Positions 1 to 7,796 of a stretch of 64,000 bases of DNA are shown here, piece by piece. The DNA comes from an uncultured Steroidobacter sp. (GTDB lineage: Bacteria; Pseudomonadota; Gammaproteobacteria; Steroidobacterales; Steroidobacteraceae): assembly GCF_937958065.1 (NCBI RefSeq), contig NZ_CALFXI010000033.1, positions 124,001 through 188,000 on the forward strand, given 5' to 3'. Numbering within the stretch: position 1 is the stretch's first letter; every line of letters begins with the position of its first letter. The translations under genes and the position numbers were made by a program. The notes under the pieces are model-generated. The model had not been told where the DNA came from and made no database searches. It was given only the letters and a program-made list of their open reading frames with translations.

Positions 1-656
1 TGCGGCGCGCGGATGCTCTCGACGTCTTCCACCGTGCGGCCGAGACGATCCTGAATGACCCGCTTCGCGCCGGCTTCCGCACCGAGCCAGCGGTCATACG
101 CCAGTTCCAGGCCTTCCTGACCGATGTCCTCGTACTTCTTGGTGAAGCCGAGCAGATGCCCGGTGACTTCGCCGGCCGGATAGAAGCGCTGGTACTCGCG
201 CTGCAAGTACACGCCGGGAATCTTCAGCTCCTTGACCTGCGCGGCGTCGCTCGGGCGCATGTGGCGCACCAGATAAACGAACTCGCGATCCAGGTTGCTG
301 GTGATGAGCTGCGTCAGCCAGCGCTTGTCGCGATTCAATGCCTCGGCGAGGCGCGGAATCTGATCGGCCGCCTTCATCACTTCCGGCGGAGACGCCCACA
401 CGGTGTCGACCGGCATGCTGGCGGCCAACGGTTCGCCGTTGCGGTCATAGATGCCGCCGCGATTCGCGGTCAGCTTGGCGATGCGGGTGAAACGGGCGTC
501 GCCCTGACTCTCCAGGAATCCTTCATCGAGCAGCTGCAGATCCACGGCGCGCGCGACCAGGCCGGTGGCAATCAGCACCAGCGTGCCGAGCACGAACCGC
601 AGTCGCCCGCGATACTGCTCAGGTGAGAAATGTTTGCCCTCGTCGCGACGGATCAT
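1..656 (-). CDS. ftsI: Peptidoglycan D,D-transpeptidase FtsI (PBP3), N-terminal part
   Basis: This is the septal transpeptidase that crosslinks peptidoglycan at the division site; the gene is cut by the window edge after about 218 codons. My reading of the minus strand gives a short basic N-terminus, one membrane anchor at about residues 20-40, then the class B PBP non-catalytic domain with the typical NRGGIYDRNGEPLA motif. The catalytic domain lies outside the window. The start ATG overlaps the ftsL stop by four bases (ATGA), which fixes the start and indicates translational coupling. The family call rests on this motif and on the mraZ-rsmH-ftsL context. Confidence 0.95.
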   Translation of the reverse strand, partial: MIRRDEGKHFSPEQYRGRLRFVLGTLVLIATGLVARAVDLQLLDEGFLESQGDARFTRIAKLTANRGGIYDRNGEPLAASMPVDTVWASPPEVMKAADQIPRLAEALNRDKRWLTQLITSNLDREFVYLVRHMRPSDAAQVKELKIPGVYLQREYQRFYPAGEVTGHLLGFTKKYEDIGQEGLELAYDRWLGAEAGAKRVIQDRLGRTVEDVESIRAP

Positions 657-919
657 GGCTTCACAATCCGAACTTCATCGGGCCGCGGCACGACCATCTG
701 CAGGCTGCCGCGCGCCGTCTGCTCGACCCGCCCGTGCATGGCAAAGGCGCTCTGCTCCAGCTTCAGCTGGCCCCATTCGATATCGAGCCGATCGCGCTCG
801 GCATTCAGCTGCTGCAGCTCGATGAACAGACTGCGCGCCTCGTGCTTGCTCCACACGACCGCGATCGAGGCGGCGAGCAGCGCCAGCCACAACACAGCCA
901 GACCGATGCGGCTGCTCAT
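653..919 (-). CDS. ftsL: Cell division protein FtsL
   Basis: This 88-residue bitopic protein would form the FtsQLB complex that activates septal peptidoglycan synthesis. It has one transmembrane helix near residues 5-24, followed by a charged heptad-like coiled coil (SLFIELQQLNAERDRLDIEW) in the periplasm. Size and topology fit the family; sequence conservation in FtsL is low, so position between rsmH and ftsI is the strongest evidence. Its ATG overlaps the rsmH stop and its stop overlaps the ftsI start, each by ATGA, so it belongs to a tightly coupled operon. Confidence 0.9.
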   Translation of the reverse strand: MSSRIGLAVLWLALLAASIAVVWSKHEARSLFIELQQLNAERDRLDIEWGQLKLEQSAFAMHGRVEQTARGSLQMVVPRPDEVRIVKP

Positions 920-1845
920 GCGGCCACCCTTTCCGCCACTCGCAGCACGGCGCTGCGTGCTCGCGGATTGGCAGACACTTCCGCCGCGCCTGGATGAATC
1001 GCCTTGCCGACGCGGCGCAGTTTCGGACGGGCATGCGCAGGCACGTCGGGCAAGCCGGCGTACACGGGATCTTCCTGCGACTGCTCCTGCATGAAACGTT
1101 TGACGATGTTGTCTTCGAGCGAATGAAAACTGATGGCGCACAGCCGCCCGCGCGGCGCCAATGCAATGAGGCTGCCGGCCAACGCGGCCCGGATTTCCTC
1201 GAACTCCTGGTTCACTTGAATACGAATGGCCTGAAACGTACGCGTGGCCGGATGTTTGCCCGGCTCCCACTTGGGATTCGCCTGCGAAACGATTTCCGCG
1301 AGTCGCAACGTGCTAACAATCGGCGCCTCACGACGCGCATTCACAATGGCGCGCGCAATGCGCTTCGCAAACTTTTCCTCACCGAAATCACGAATGACGC
1401 GAGCGATGTCGTGCTCCGACGCCTTCGCGACGAACTCCGCCGCGGTCATGCCGGAAGAAACATCCATGCGCATGTCGAGCGGACCGTCCTGCGTGAAGCT
1501 GAAACCTCGCGCGGCGTCGTCCAGCTGCGGCGACGACACGCCGAGATCGAGCAGCACGCCGTCGATGGCGCCTGCCAGCCCCATCTGCGTCACTACCGAG
1601 CCCAACCGCGAAAACGCACTGCTCACCAAAGTCATCCGCCCATCGTTGGCGAAGCGCTCGCGCCCGGCCGCGATTGCCGCCGGGTCCCGATCGAATGCGA
1701 TCACCGCTCCGTGCGGCCCGACTCGCTCCAGAATCGCGGCACTGTGGCCGCCGCGACCGAAGGTTGCGTCGAGATAGCGGCCGCCCTCGCGGATATCGAG
1801 CGCGGCCAGCACTTCCTGCAGAAGCACCGGTGTGTGCGACAACAT
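916..1845 (-). CDS. rsmH: 16S rRNA (cytosine(1402)-N(4))-methyltransferase RsmH
   Basis: RsmH (MraW) uses S-adenosylmethionine to methylate N4 of C1402 in the 16S rRNA P site. The 309-residue length is normal. The N-terminal HTPVLLQEVL, the SAM-binding YLDATFGRGGHS, the LLDLGVSSPQLD segment and the C-terminal ISFHSLEDNIVKRFM are hallmarks of the family. It lies 9 bases after mraZ and overlaps ftsL by four bases. RsmI, encoded 2.3 kb upstream, modifies the 2'-O of the same nucleotide, so both C1402 enzymes are close together here. Confidence 0.97.
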   Translation of the reverse strand: MLSHTPVLLQEVLAALDIREGGRYLDATFGRGGHSAAILERVGPHGAVIAFDRDPAAIAAGRERFANDGRMTLVSSAFSRLGSVVTQMGLAGAIDGVLLDLGVSSPQLDDAARGFSFTQDGPLDMRMDVSSGMTAAEFVAKASEHDIARVIRDFGEEKFAKRIARAIVNARREAPIVSTLRLAEIVSQANPKWEPGKHPATRTFQAIRIQVNQEFEEIRAALAGSLIALAPRGRLCAISFHSLEDNIVKRFMQEQSQEDPVYAGLPDVPAHARPKLRRVGKAIHPGAAEVSANPRARSAVLRVAERVAA

Positions 1846-1854
1846 GACCGGGCC

Positions 1855-2310
1855 TTACAACGACAGCGATTCGAGCTCGGGGGGCAGCTCCTCGGCGGTT
1901 TCGTCGACCTTCAGCCACTGCTCGCGGCTGTCGTTCCACAACGCCTCGTCCCACAGCTCGAACCGATTGCCCTGACCGATCAGCATCGCGGTCCGCGACA
2001 ACGTCGCGTACTCACGCAAGCTCGGTGGAATCAGGATGCGGCCGCTGGAGTCCAGCTCCAGGTCGGTGGCGTGACCGATCATCAGGCGCTGCAGCCTGCG
2101 CGCGACCGGATTCAAGGTCGGCAGACGCCGCAACTTCAGTTCGATCTCTTCCCACTCCGGCAGCGGATAAATGAGCAGACAGCGATCGGCGCGATCGACG
2201 GTTGCGATCAGCCGGCCGTTGGAGCGCTCCACGATGCGCTCGCGATAGCGCGTCGGCATGGCAAGCCGACCTTTGCTATCGAGAGTGACCTTGTTGGCGC
2301 CCCTGAACAT
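1855..2310 (-). CDS. mraZ: Transcriptional regulator MraZ
   Basis: MraZ is an AbrB-fold DNA-binding protein that represses its own division and cell wall operon. The 151-residue product has the two tandem SpoVT/AbrB-like halves expected: the first begins MFRGANKVTLDSKGRLAMP and the second contains LELDSSGRILIPPSLREYA. Length matches the family (about 150). It is the first gene of the mraZ-rsmH-ftsL-ftsI operon. Directly upstream are four spaced GTGGG boxes and a strong sigma70 promoter, consistent with autoregulation. Confidence 0.96.
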   Translation of the reverse strand: MFRGANKVTLDSKGRLAMPTRYRERIVERSNGRLIATVDRADRCLLIYPLPEWEEIELKLRRLPTLNPVARRLQRLMIGHATDLELDSSGRILIPPSLREYATLSRTAMLIGQGNRFELWDEALWNDSREQWLKVDETAEELPPELESLSL

Positions 2311-2312
2311 GC

Positions 2313-2345
2313 CCCACTAACCCACGCATTCCCACTTTTTCCCAC
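2313..2345 (-). promoter_or_regulatory. MraZ operator: four GTGGG direct repeats
   Basis: On the minus strand GTGGG occurs at 2345-2341, 2335-2331, 2325-2321 and 2317-2313. The first three have a 10 bp period and the fourth is set 8 bp away. Known MraZ binding boxes are TGGGN direct repeats separated by five bases upstream of mraZ. The array sits between the predicted transcription start and the mraZ ATG, where bound MraZ could block transcription. Confidence 0.88.
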
Positions 2346-2353
2346 CGATTTGC

Positions 2354-2382
2354 ACTATAGGTACCGTTGTGTCGCGGGTCAA
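2354..2382 (-). promoter_or_regulatory. Sigma70 promoter of mraZ operon
   Basis: On the minus strand a TTGACC -35 box (2382-2377) is followed after 17 bp by a TATAGT -10 box (2359-2354). Each hexamer has one mismatch to consensus and the spacing is ideal. The predicted start is around 2347, immediately before the GTGGG array. Confidence 0.8.
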
Positions 2383-2725
2383 AAAAATTTGGGGCATTTC
2401 CTGTTTAGCGACAGGGACTTAGAGCGTGAAGCTGGCGCCCTCAGCGAAAACCAGAAAAACTGGTCTGACAGAAATCAGAGGCTTAGGAAACGTTCTTTGC
2501 GTGGCGCGACACGAATAGCAGGGTTTGTCCGCACCTGTGATTCCAACCAGTACAGGGAAAACCTTAGCCTGCGGAAATGCGCAATCGGGGGGCGCAGCGC
2601 GTCCAAAAAGGGGCGGAAATCGGGCCGATTGTGGCAGCCGGCGTCGTCAGGAATTTATCGACAGTTATGGTTAACTCGTCTCGTGGCGGGAGTCCTAGCC
2701 TGAACAACGTTTATTAAAAATTTAT
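2383..2725. other. Intergenic stretch without recognised gene
   Basis: This stretch lies upstream of the mraZ promoter and is less GC-rich than its surroundings. Open frames crossing it are continuations of antisense frames from mraZ or run into the tandem array, and none has a recognisable domain. I see no RNA gene or clear terminator. Confidence 0.5.
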
Positions 2726-3093
2726 GGTCGCAAGATGGCGACGGCGGTGGCTGGCGGAGACCTGAGTGGGTGCTTCTCGGTCGCAGGGCGGAGGCGGCGG
2801 TGGCTAGTGGAGACCTGAGTGGATGCCTTCTCGGTTGCAAGGCGGAGGCGGCGGTGGCCGGTGGAGACCTGAGGGGTGCCTTCTCGGTTGCAAGGCGGAG
2901 GCGGCGGTGGCCGGGAGACCTGAGTGGGTGCCTTCTCGGTTGCAAGGCGGAGCGGCGGTGGCTGGCGGAGACCTGAGTGGGTGCTTCTCGGTCGCAGGGC
3001 GGAGGCGGCGGTGGCTGGGAGACCTGAGTGGGTCCTTCTCGGTTGCAAGACGGAGGCGGCGGTGGCTCGCGGAGGCCAGGGTGGGTATCTCCT
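2726..3093. repeat. Tandem array of seven 51-54 bp imperfect repeats
   Basis: Units start at 2726, 2779, 2833, 2886, 2938, 2990 and 3041, each beginning GGTCGCA or GGTTGCA. They share GGCGGAGGCGGCGGTGGCT followed by GGAGACCTGAGTGGGTGC and a closing CTTCTC. Lengths of 51, 52, 53 and 54 bp shift the reading frame from unit to unit, so a repeat protein is not expected. The seventh unit merges into the left arm of the inverted-repeat element at 3069 and is clearly related to it. Confidence 0.9.
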
Positions 3094-3218
3094 TCCGGCA
3101 CCGGGCTCGGCCGGAGCGCATTGCGCTCCTCACCGCACGTCCCTGATGTGCCCTGCTGTTGGGGTCCCGTCCCTGTACCCCAAAGCTGCCGGAAGGAGGT
3201 ACCCACCCTGGCCTCCGC
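3069..3218. repeat. 150 bp element bounded by 32 bp inverted repeats
   Basis: The arms at 3069-3100 and 3187-3218 are inverted copies with one mismatch in 32 bases; the inner ends are CTCCTTCCGGCA and its complement. Between them lies a smaller perfect palindrome, GGAGCGCATTGCGCTCC. The left arm is related to the tandem units at 2726-3093. The structure resembles a small non-autonomous mobile element or large hairpin; no transposase gene is present in the window. Confidence 0.85.
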
Positions 3219-3432
3219 CTCCGGCGTTCGGTTCGGGCGCCGGGCCCGGAAGCTTTGGTCGAGGTCAGCTTCAGCCGCTTGGAAAGCCCGTTCGGTTCGG
3301 GCCGAAAGCATTGATCGAGGACAGCTCAGCCGCCGGGAAAGCTCGAATCGGCTAGGGGGGCCCGAAAAGTCTTCGATTCTCGGAAAATCTTCGTCCTGAG
3401 CGAGGTGGCAAACGCAGCTACGCGTCGGCGGT
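3219..3432. repeat. Diverged direct duplication between the two inverted-repeat elements
   Basis: Two adjacent copies, about 3227-3290 and 3291-3346, both start TTCGGTTCGGGC and share GATCGAGG or GGTCGAGG, then CAGCT, CAGCCGC and GGAAAGC. The first copy is about eight bases longer because of a CGCCGGGC insertion. I see no gene here. Confidence 0.6.
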
Positions 3433-3691
3433 GGCTGGCGGGGGGAAGTGTCCTCCCGGCAAATGGATCCAACAGGGATGTTGGTCCATTAGCAGCTACA
3501 GGGGCTCGGCGGTGTCTTTCAGCGAAGCACTGCTTCGCTCCGCCGAGCGGGTGTACATGGATGTACACCCTGGGCTTGCGCGGAGCAGGACTGCGCAGCG
3601 CAATGTACAGCAAAGTCGCGCGCGTCAGCGCGAGCGAAGCGGAGCGACGGCGTGCGTCGCGGTGCCGGGAGGACACTTCCCCCCGCCAGCC
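3433..3691. repeat. 259 bp element bounded by perfect 29 bp inverted repeats
   Basis: The arms at 3433-3461 and 3663-3691 are exact reverse complements (29 of 29), running from GGCTGGCGGGGGGAAG to CCTCCCGGCA. Just inside the left arm is a hairpin with arms TGGATCCAACA and TGTTGGTCCA, then the palindromes AGCGAAGCACTGCTTCGCT and GTGTACATGGATGTACAC. The GGCGGTGGCTGGCGG start matches the tandem units and the element at 3069, so the three belong to one repeat family. No protein-coding potential is evident. Confidence 0.88.
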
Positions 3692-3754
3692 GCCGCAGGC
3701 ACCGAAGCCCTCTTAAACCAGGCTTCGAAAGCAGCAGAGCGCGGAAAAGAGAAA

Positions 3755-4137
<383 letters not shown>

Positions 4138-4144
4138 GCCGCCC

Positions 4145-4150
4145 ATGATA
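4145..4150 (-). promoter_or_regulatory. Possible -10 box of rnpB
   Basis: A TATCAT hexamer on the minus strand lies 7 bases before the predicted 5' end of the RNase P RNA, which is the right distance for a -10 element. No convincing -35 box is visible at 16-18 bp, so this is tentative. Confidence 0.4.
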
Positions 4151-4190
4151 CAGAAGCCGGCGGAAAGTGCTGCCCGAAGGAGTCGACGCG

Positions 4191-5075
4191 TTACTCGTCG
4201 CGCTTGCCGCCGCCCGATTGCATCGCTCGCGCGTACAAGTCGCTGCGCTTCTCACCGCTGAGTTTTGCGGCAATTTTCGCGGCCTGCGATGGCGACAGCT
4301 CGTCCAGCAACGCCCGCAGCAGCTGATCCGCGTTCAAGCTCTGCGCGGAACTCGCTTCATCGGGATTGCCGCTGACGATGATCACGATTTCGCCACGCGC
4401 CATGTCGGCGTTGTTCTCGGCGATCTCGCACAATTGCGCGAGCGTGCCGGTATAGGTCGTCTCGAAACGCTTGGTGAGCTCGCGGCTCACGGAAGCTGAA
4501 CGATCACCGCCCAATTCCGCCGCCATGTCGCGCAGAACCTCGAGCAAGCGATGCGGCGCCTCGTAGAAGATCATCGTACGTTCTTCGCTCGCCAACGCCC
4601 GCAGCCGCGCCACGCGGGCCGCGTTTTTCGCGGGCAAAAAGCCCTCGAACACGAACCGATCGGTGGGCAGCCCCGCGATCGAGAGAGCCGCAATGGCCGC
4701 GCAAGGCCCCGGCACGACCGCAATCGAAACGCCGCGAGCCCGCGCATTTGCGACCAGATCGAACCCCGGATCGCTGATCAGCGGCGTGCCCGCATCGGAG
4801 ACCAGCGCGATCGAGTCGCCGGCGAGCAAACGTGTGATGAGCGTCTCGCTCTTGTGCATCTCGTTGTGCTCGTGCAACGAAGTGAGCGCAGTATCGATGC
4901 CAAACGCTTGCAACAATTGCCGGGTGTGCCGCGTATCTTCGGCTGCAATCAGCTGAACGGCCGACAATACCTCGCGCGCCCGCGCGCTGAGGTCGCCGAG
5001 ATTGCCGATCGGCGTGGCCACGACGTAGAGCGTGCCCGCCGCGACCGCTGACTCGGTGCTAAATCCAGCGCTCAT
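4191..5075 (-). CDS. rsmI: 16S rRNA (cytidine(1402)-2'-O)-methyltransferase RsmI
   Basis: RsmI adds the 2'-O-methyl group to C1402 of 16S rRNA. The 294-residue protein has the tetrapyrrole methylase fold signatures: LYVVATPIGNLGD near residue 17, AAEDTRHTRQLL, SLHEHNE, the LVSDAGTPLISDPG segment and VVPGPCAAIAAL. Length is normal (E. coli 286). It is divergent from lpoA, as in many gammaproteobacteria, and lies directly upstream of rnpB on the same strand. Confidence 0.96.
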   Translation of the reverse strand: MSAGFSTESAVAAGTLYVVATPIGNLGDLSARAREVLSAVQLIAAEDTRHTRQLLQAFGIDTALTSLHEHNEMHKSETLITRLLAGDSIALVSDAGTPLISDPGFDLVANARARGVSIAVVPGPCAAIAALSIAGLPTDRFVFEGFLPAKNAARVARLRALASEERTMIFYEAPHRLLEVLRDMAAELGGDRSASVSRELTKRFETTYTGTLAQLCEIAENNADMARGEIVIIVSGNPDEASSAQSLNADQLLRALLDELSPSQAAKIAAKLSGEKRSDLYARAMQSGGGKRDE

Positions 5076-5087
5076 GCAGCGTCCCTA

Positions 5088-5093
5088 TATAAT
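5088..5093 (+). promoter_or_regulatory. Probable -10 box for lpoA
   Basis: A perfect TATAAT lies 30 bases before the lpoA ATG, in the short divergent gap with rsmI. The -35 region 17 bp upstream (CCAGCG) is weak, so an activator or extended contacts may matter. Confidence 0.5.
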
Positions 5094-5123
5094 GCCGTCC
5101 GCGGCTCACGCCGAGAGGTTGCA

Positions 5124-7016
5124 GTGGAAATGAATGGCACAAAGACGGCTCGATTTGCGATGACCTGGCTCGTCACCATGATACTGGCGATTGGCCTCAC
5201 CGCATGCGAGGTCTCCCCCGTCGTCGAAGAAACCCCGGGCGCCGCCGCCGACCGGCAAGTGGCTCAGGCGGACGCACTGTCTCGGAAGGGCGACTACAAG
5301 GGCGCTGCCCGTGCGTACGAAGCACTAGCTGCGCAGTCGCCCGGCGACTTGCGCGATCGTTTCCTGCTGCGCGCTGCTCGTGAATGGGTTCGCGCCGATG
5401 ACACTGCTCAAGCCACCTCGCTGTTGAATCAAGTCAGCGCGTCGCTGCCTCGGGCGGATTACGGCCTGCGTTCGCTCGTCACCGCTGAACTGGCGTTGCG
5501 CGCGGGTCGGGGCGACAAGGCGCTGGCCGATCTGGATCGCATTCCTCAGCCCATCCCCAGCGAACTGTCGGCCGATGTGCTCGATGTGCGCGCTCGCGCG
5601 TTGTTTGCGCTGAATCGTCCCGCCGCGGCCGTCAGCGCCGCACTCGATCGCGAGCGTTTTCTGACCAGCAAGGACGACATTCGTGCGAATCAGCGTCTCA
5701 TCTGGCAGGGCTTGCAGAAGAGCGCGGCGGGCAATGCCGACTTCACGCCGCCGGCCGGCGCGAGCCAAACGCTCGCTGGCTGGCTCGATCTGGGCCGGGC
5801 GGCGCTTGTCACCGCGCGCAATCCATTCTCCGCCAACGAGGACATCGCCCAGTGGCGCAATCGCTATCCAACGCATCCGGCGAATTCGTTGCTGTCGGAG
5901 GACGTGCTGCCGCAGTTGAGTGTTGGACTGGATTATCCGACGCAGATGGCGCTGATCCTGCCATTGTCCGGCCGTCAGCAGGCGGCGGGTATGGCAGTGC
6001 GCGATGGTTTCCTCGCAGCGTTGCTTCAACAGGACGCGAGCCGCCGGCCGGTGTTGAACGTCTATGACTCGGCCGAAATGGGCGCGACCACCGCTTATCG
6101 CAAGGCCGTTGCTGATGGCGCGCAGTTCATCGTCGGTCCGCTGACCAAAGATGAAGTGACCGCGATCGCCAGCTCCGGCGAAGTCTCGGTGCTCACGCTC
6201 GCTCTGAACCAGACGGCGGAAAATACTTCGCCGCCTTCGATGTTGTTCCAATACTCGCTCGATCCGGAAGAAGAGGCGCGGCAGGTTGCACAACGCGTCA
6301 CTGCGGATGGACGCATGCGAGGCCTGGTGCTGTTGCCGAACAATGAGTGGGGTCAGCGCGTGTTTCGTGCGTTCGATACCGAGCTGAAGACGCTGGGCGG
6401 ACAGATCGCGGGCATGAAGTTTTATGATCCGTCGGCACGCGATTTCTCGCACCCCATCACCGAGTTGCTGTTGATCAACGAGAGCCGCGCCCGTGCGAAT
6501 TCGTTGTTCGCGGCACTTGGCATGCGGATGGAATTCGAACCTCGTCGGCGCGGCGATGCGCAGTTCATCTTCGTGGGTGCGCAGCCGGTGCAGGGGCGGT
6601 CGCTGCGGCCCGGCTTGAAATTCCATCTCGCCGACGACCTGCCGATCTACGCGACATCGGACATCTTCGAGCCGGACGCCCAGGCAAACAATGATCTGGA
6701 AGGCGTGATCTTCCCCGACATGCCCTGGGTCATCTCGCCCGACGCCGCCTCCACTCAACTGCGCAGCGCCCTCACCCGGCACTGGCCCGTGCGCGCCCGC
6801 GGACGCGGTCGTTTGTATGCTTTCGGCTTCGACGCCTGCCGCATCGTACCGCTGCTCAAAGCCGGCCAATTCGGCAGCGCCCACGCCATCCCGGGCATGA
6901 CCGGCCTGCTGTCCGTCGACGAAAAAGGTCACGTCAAGCGCGAGCTCGACTGGGCCCAAGTCTCCGGCGGCCGCGCGCTGGCGTTAGGAACGACTGCGAC
7001 CGCGTCAGCGCGATAG
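5124..7016 (+). CDS. lpoA: Penicillin-binding protein activator LpoA
   Basis: LpoA is an outer-membrane lipoprotein that stimulates the transpeptidase activity of PBP1A. The 630-residue protein has a signal peptide ending in the lipobox LTAC (Cys at about residue 28), an N-terminal TPR-like helical region (to about residue 260), and a C-terminal periplasmic-binding-protein-like domain starting near QMALILPLSGRQQAAGMAV. This two-domain layout and the position beside rsmI match LpoA/YraM. The upstream ATG at 5124 gives a normal lipoprotein n-region; the Met at 5130 would also work. Confidence 0.92.
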   Translation: MEMNGTKTARFAMTWLVTMILAIGLTACEVSPVVEETPGAAADRQVAQADALSRKGDYKGAARAYEALAAQSPGDLRDRFLLRAAREWVRADDTAQATSLLNQVSASLPRADYGLRSLVTAELALRAGRGDKALADLDRIPQPIPSELSADVLDVRARALFALNRPAAAVSAALDRERFLTSKDDIRANQRLIWQGLQKSAAGNADFTPPAGASQTLAGWLDLGRAALVTARNPFSANEDIAQWRNRYPTHPANSLLSEDVLPQLSVGLDYPTQMALILPLSGRQQAAGMAVRDGFLAALLQQDASRRPVLNVYDSAEMGATTAYRKAVADGAQFIVGPLTKDEVTAIASSGEVSVLTLALNQTAENTSPPSMLFQYSLDPEEEARQVAQRVTADGRMRGLVLLPNNEWGQRVFRAFDTELKTLGGQIAGMKFYDPSARDFSHPITELLLINESRARANSLFAALGMRMEFEPRRRGDAQFIFVGAQPVQGRSLRPGLKFHLADDLPIYATSDIFEPDAQANNDLEGVIFPDMPWVISPDAASTQLRSALTRHWPVRARGRGRLYAFGFDACRIVPLLKAGQFGSAHAIPGMTGLLSVDEKGHVKRELDWAQVSGGRALALGTTATASAR

Positions 7017-7133
7017 GTACACCACATCGACCGATAGGGACTGCGCATTTTGCGGCCGTTTAGTCGAGAAACGCAGCGGTCCACAACCACTCCGCACTGG
7101 CACGCTGATGCCTTCAATGCGGCGGAGTGGCTC

Positions 7134-7502
7134 ATGGACGATCGCGAGCGCAAAGCTATCGGGCACCTCGGCGAGGAACTGGCGCTGGCACATTTGCTCG
7201 CGCACGGCCTCACGCCTCTCATTCGCAACTATCGTTGCAAGATGGGCGAGCTCGATCTGGTGATGCTGGAGCGTGAGATTCTGGTCCTGGTCGAAGTTCG
7301 CACGCGCGCTAGCAACGATTATGGCGGCGCCGCTGCTTCTGTGGACTGGAAGAAGCAGCACCGTCTCGTGCTCGCAGCCGAGCATTTGCGGATGAAGCGC
7401 GCTGAGCTGCGCCGCTATCCGGCGCGTTTCGATGTGGTTGCGATCACGACCGGCGAACCGAAGGCCAGGATCGACTGGATCAAGAGCGCATTTACGCTGT
7501 AA
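7134..7502 (+). CDS. yraN: UPF0102 / YraN family nuclease-fold protein
   Basis: YraN proteins have an endonuclease-like fold of uncertain function, and the gene commonly follows lpoA. I chose the ATG at 7134 because it gives 122 residues, the usual family size, and a GGAG lies 8 bases before it; a longer frame opens at 7050. The core motifs are GHLGEELALAHLLAHG, RNYRCKMGELDLVM (with the E/D of the nuclease site) and LVLVEVRTR. The product ends IDWIKSAFTL. It is probably co-transcribed with lpoA. Confidence 0.9.
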   Translation: MDDRERKAIGHLGEELALAHLLAHGLTPLIRNYRCKMGELDLVMLEREILVLVEVRTRASNDYGGAAASVDWKKQHRLVLAAEHLRMKRAELRRYPARFDVVAITTGEPKARIDWIKSAFTL

Positions 7503-7564
7503 CTTGGCGGGGCTACCTTTGCCAGGCCTGCGCAGCATCCTCCGTCTCTTCCGGACGAAAGACC

Positions 7565-7750
7565 ATGCTCGAAACGACCGCTGAAACCACCTGCCCTCAT
7601 TGCGGCGAAGTCATCACGCTGTTTCTGGACCTGTCGGTCGAGTCGCAGGAATACATCGAGGATTGCTCGGTCTGTTGCCAGCCCATGACCATCTATTACC
7701 GCGCCGAAGGCGGCGAGCTGACCGATTTGCGGGTGGAATCGGCGAACTGA
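7565..7750 (+). CDS. CPXCG-motif cysteine-rich small protein
   Basis: This 61-residue protein carries two cysteine pairs, C10-P-H-C13-G and C34-S-V-C37-C38, which probably bind one zinc ion. It fits the small CPXCG-motif-containing family of proteobacteria, for which I know no function. An acidic middle section separates the knuckles. It lies 62 bases after yraN and may share its transcript. Confidence 0.88.
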   Translation: MLETTAETTCPHCGEVITLFLDLSVESQEYIEDCSVCCQPMTIYYRAEGGELTDLRVESAN

Positions 7751-7796
7751 GACCTGTCGCCTGGGGCGGTCGGCGGTGAGCGGGTAACGTCGGCGC

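Noticed and set aside
994..2703. A 569-codon plus-strand frame across rsmH, mraZ and their promoter
   Set aside because: It is antisense to conserved genes and to the promoter and has no recognisable domain.
2726..3093. CRISPR-like array
   Set aside because: Units are directly adjacent with no unique spacers and vary in length and sequence, and there are no cas genes.
2655..3311. A proline/arginine-rich open frame across the tandem array (minus strand)
   Set aside because: Repeat units of 51-54 bp do not keep one frame, the product is low complexity, and the frame follows from GC-rich repeats rather than a gene.
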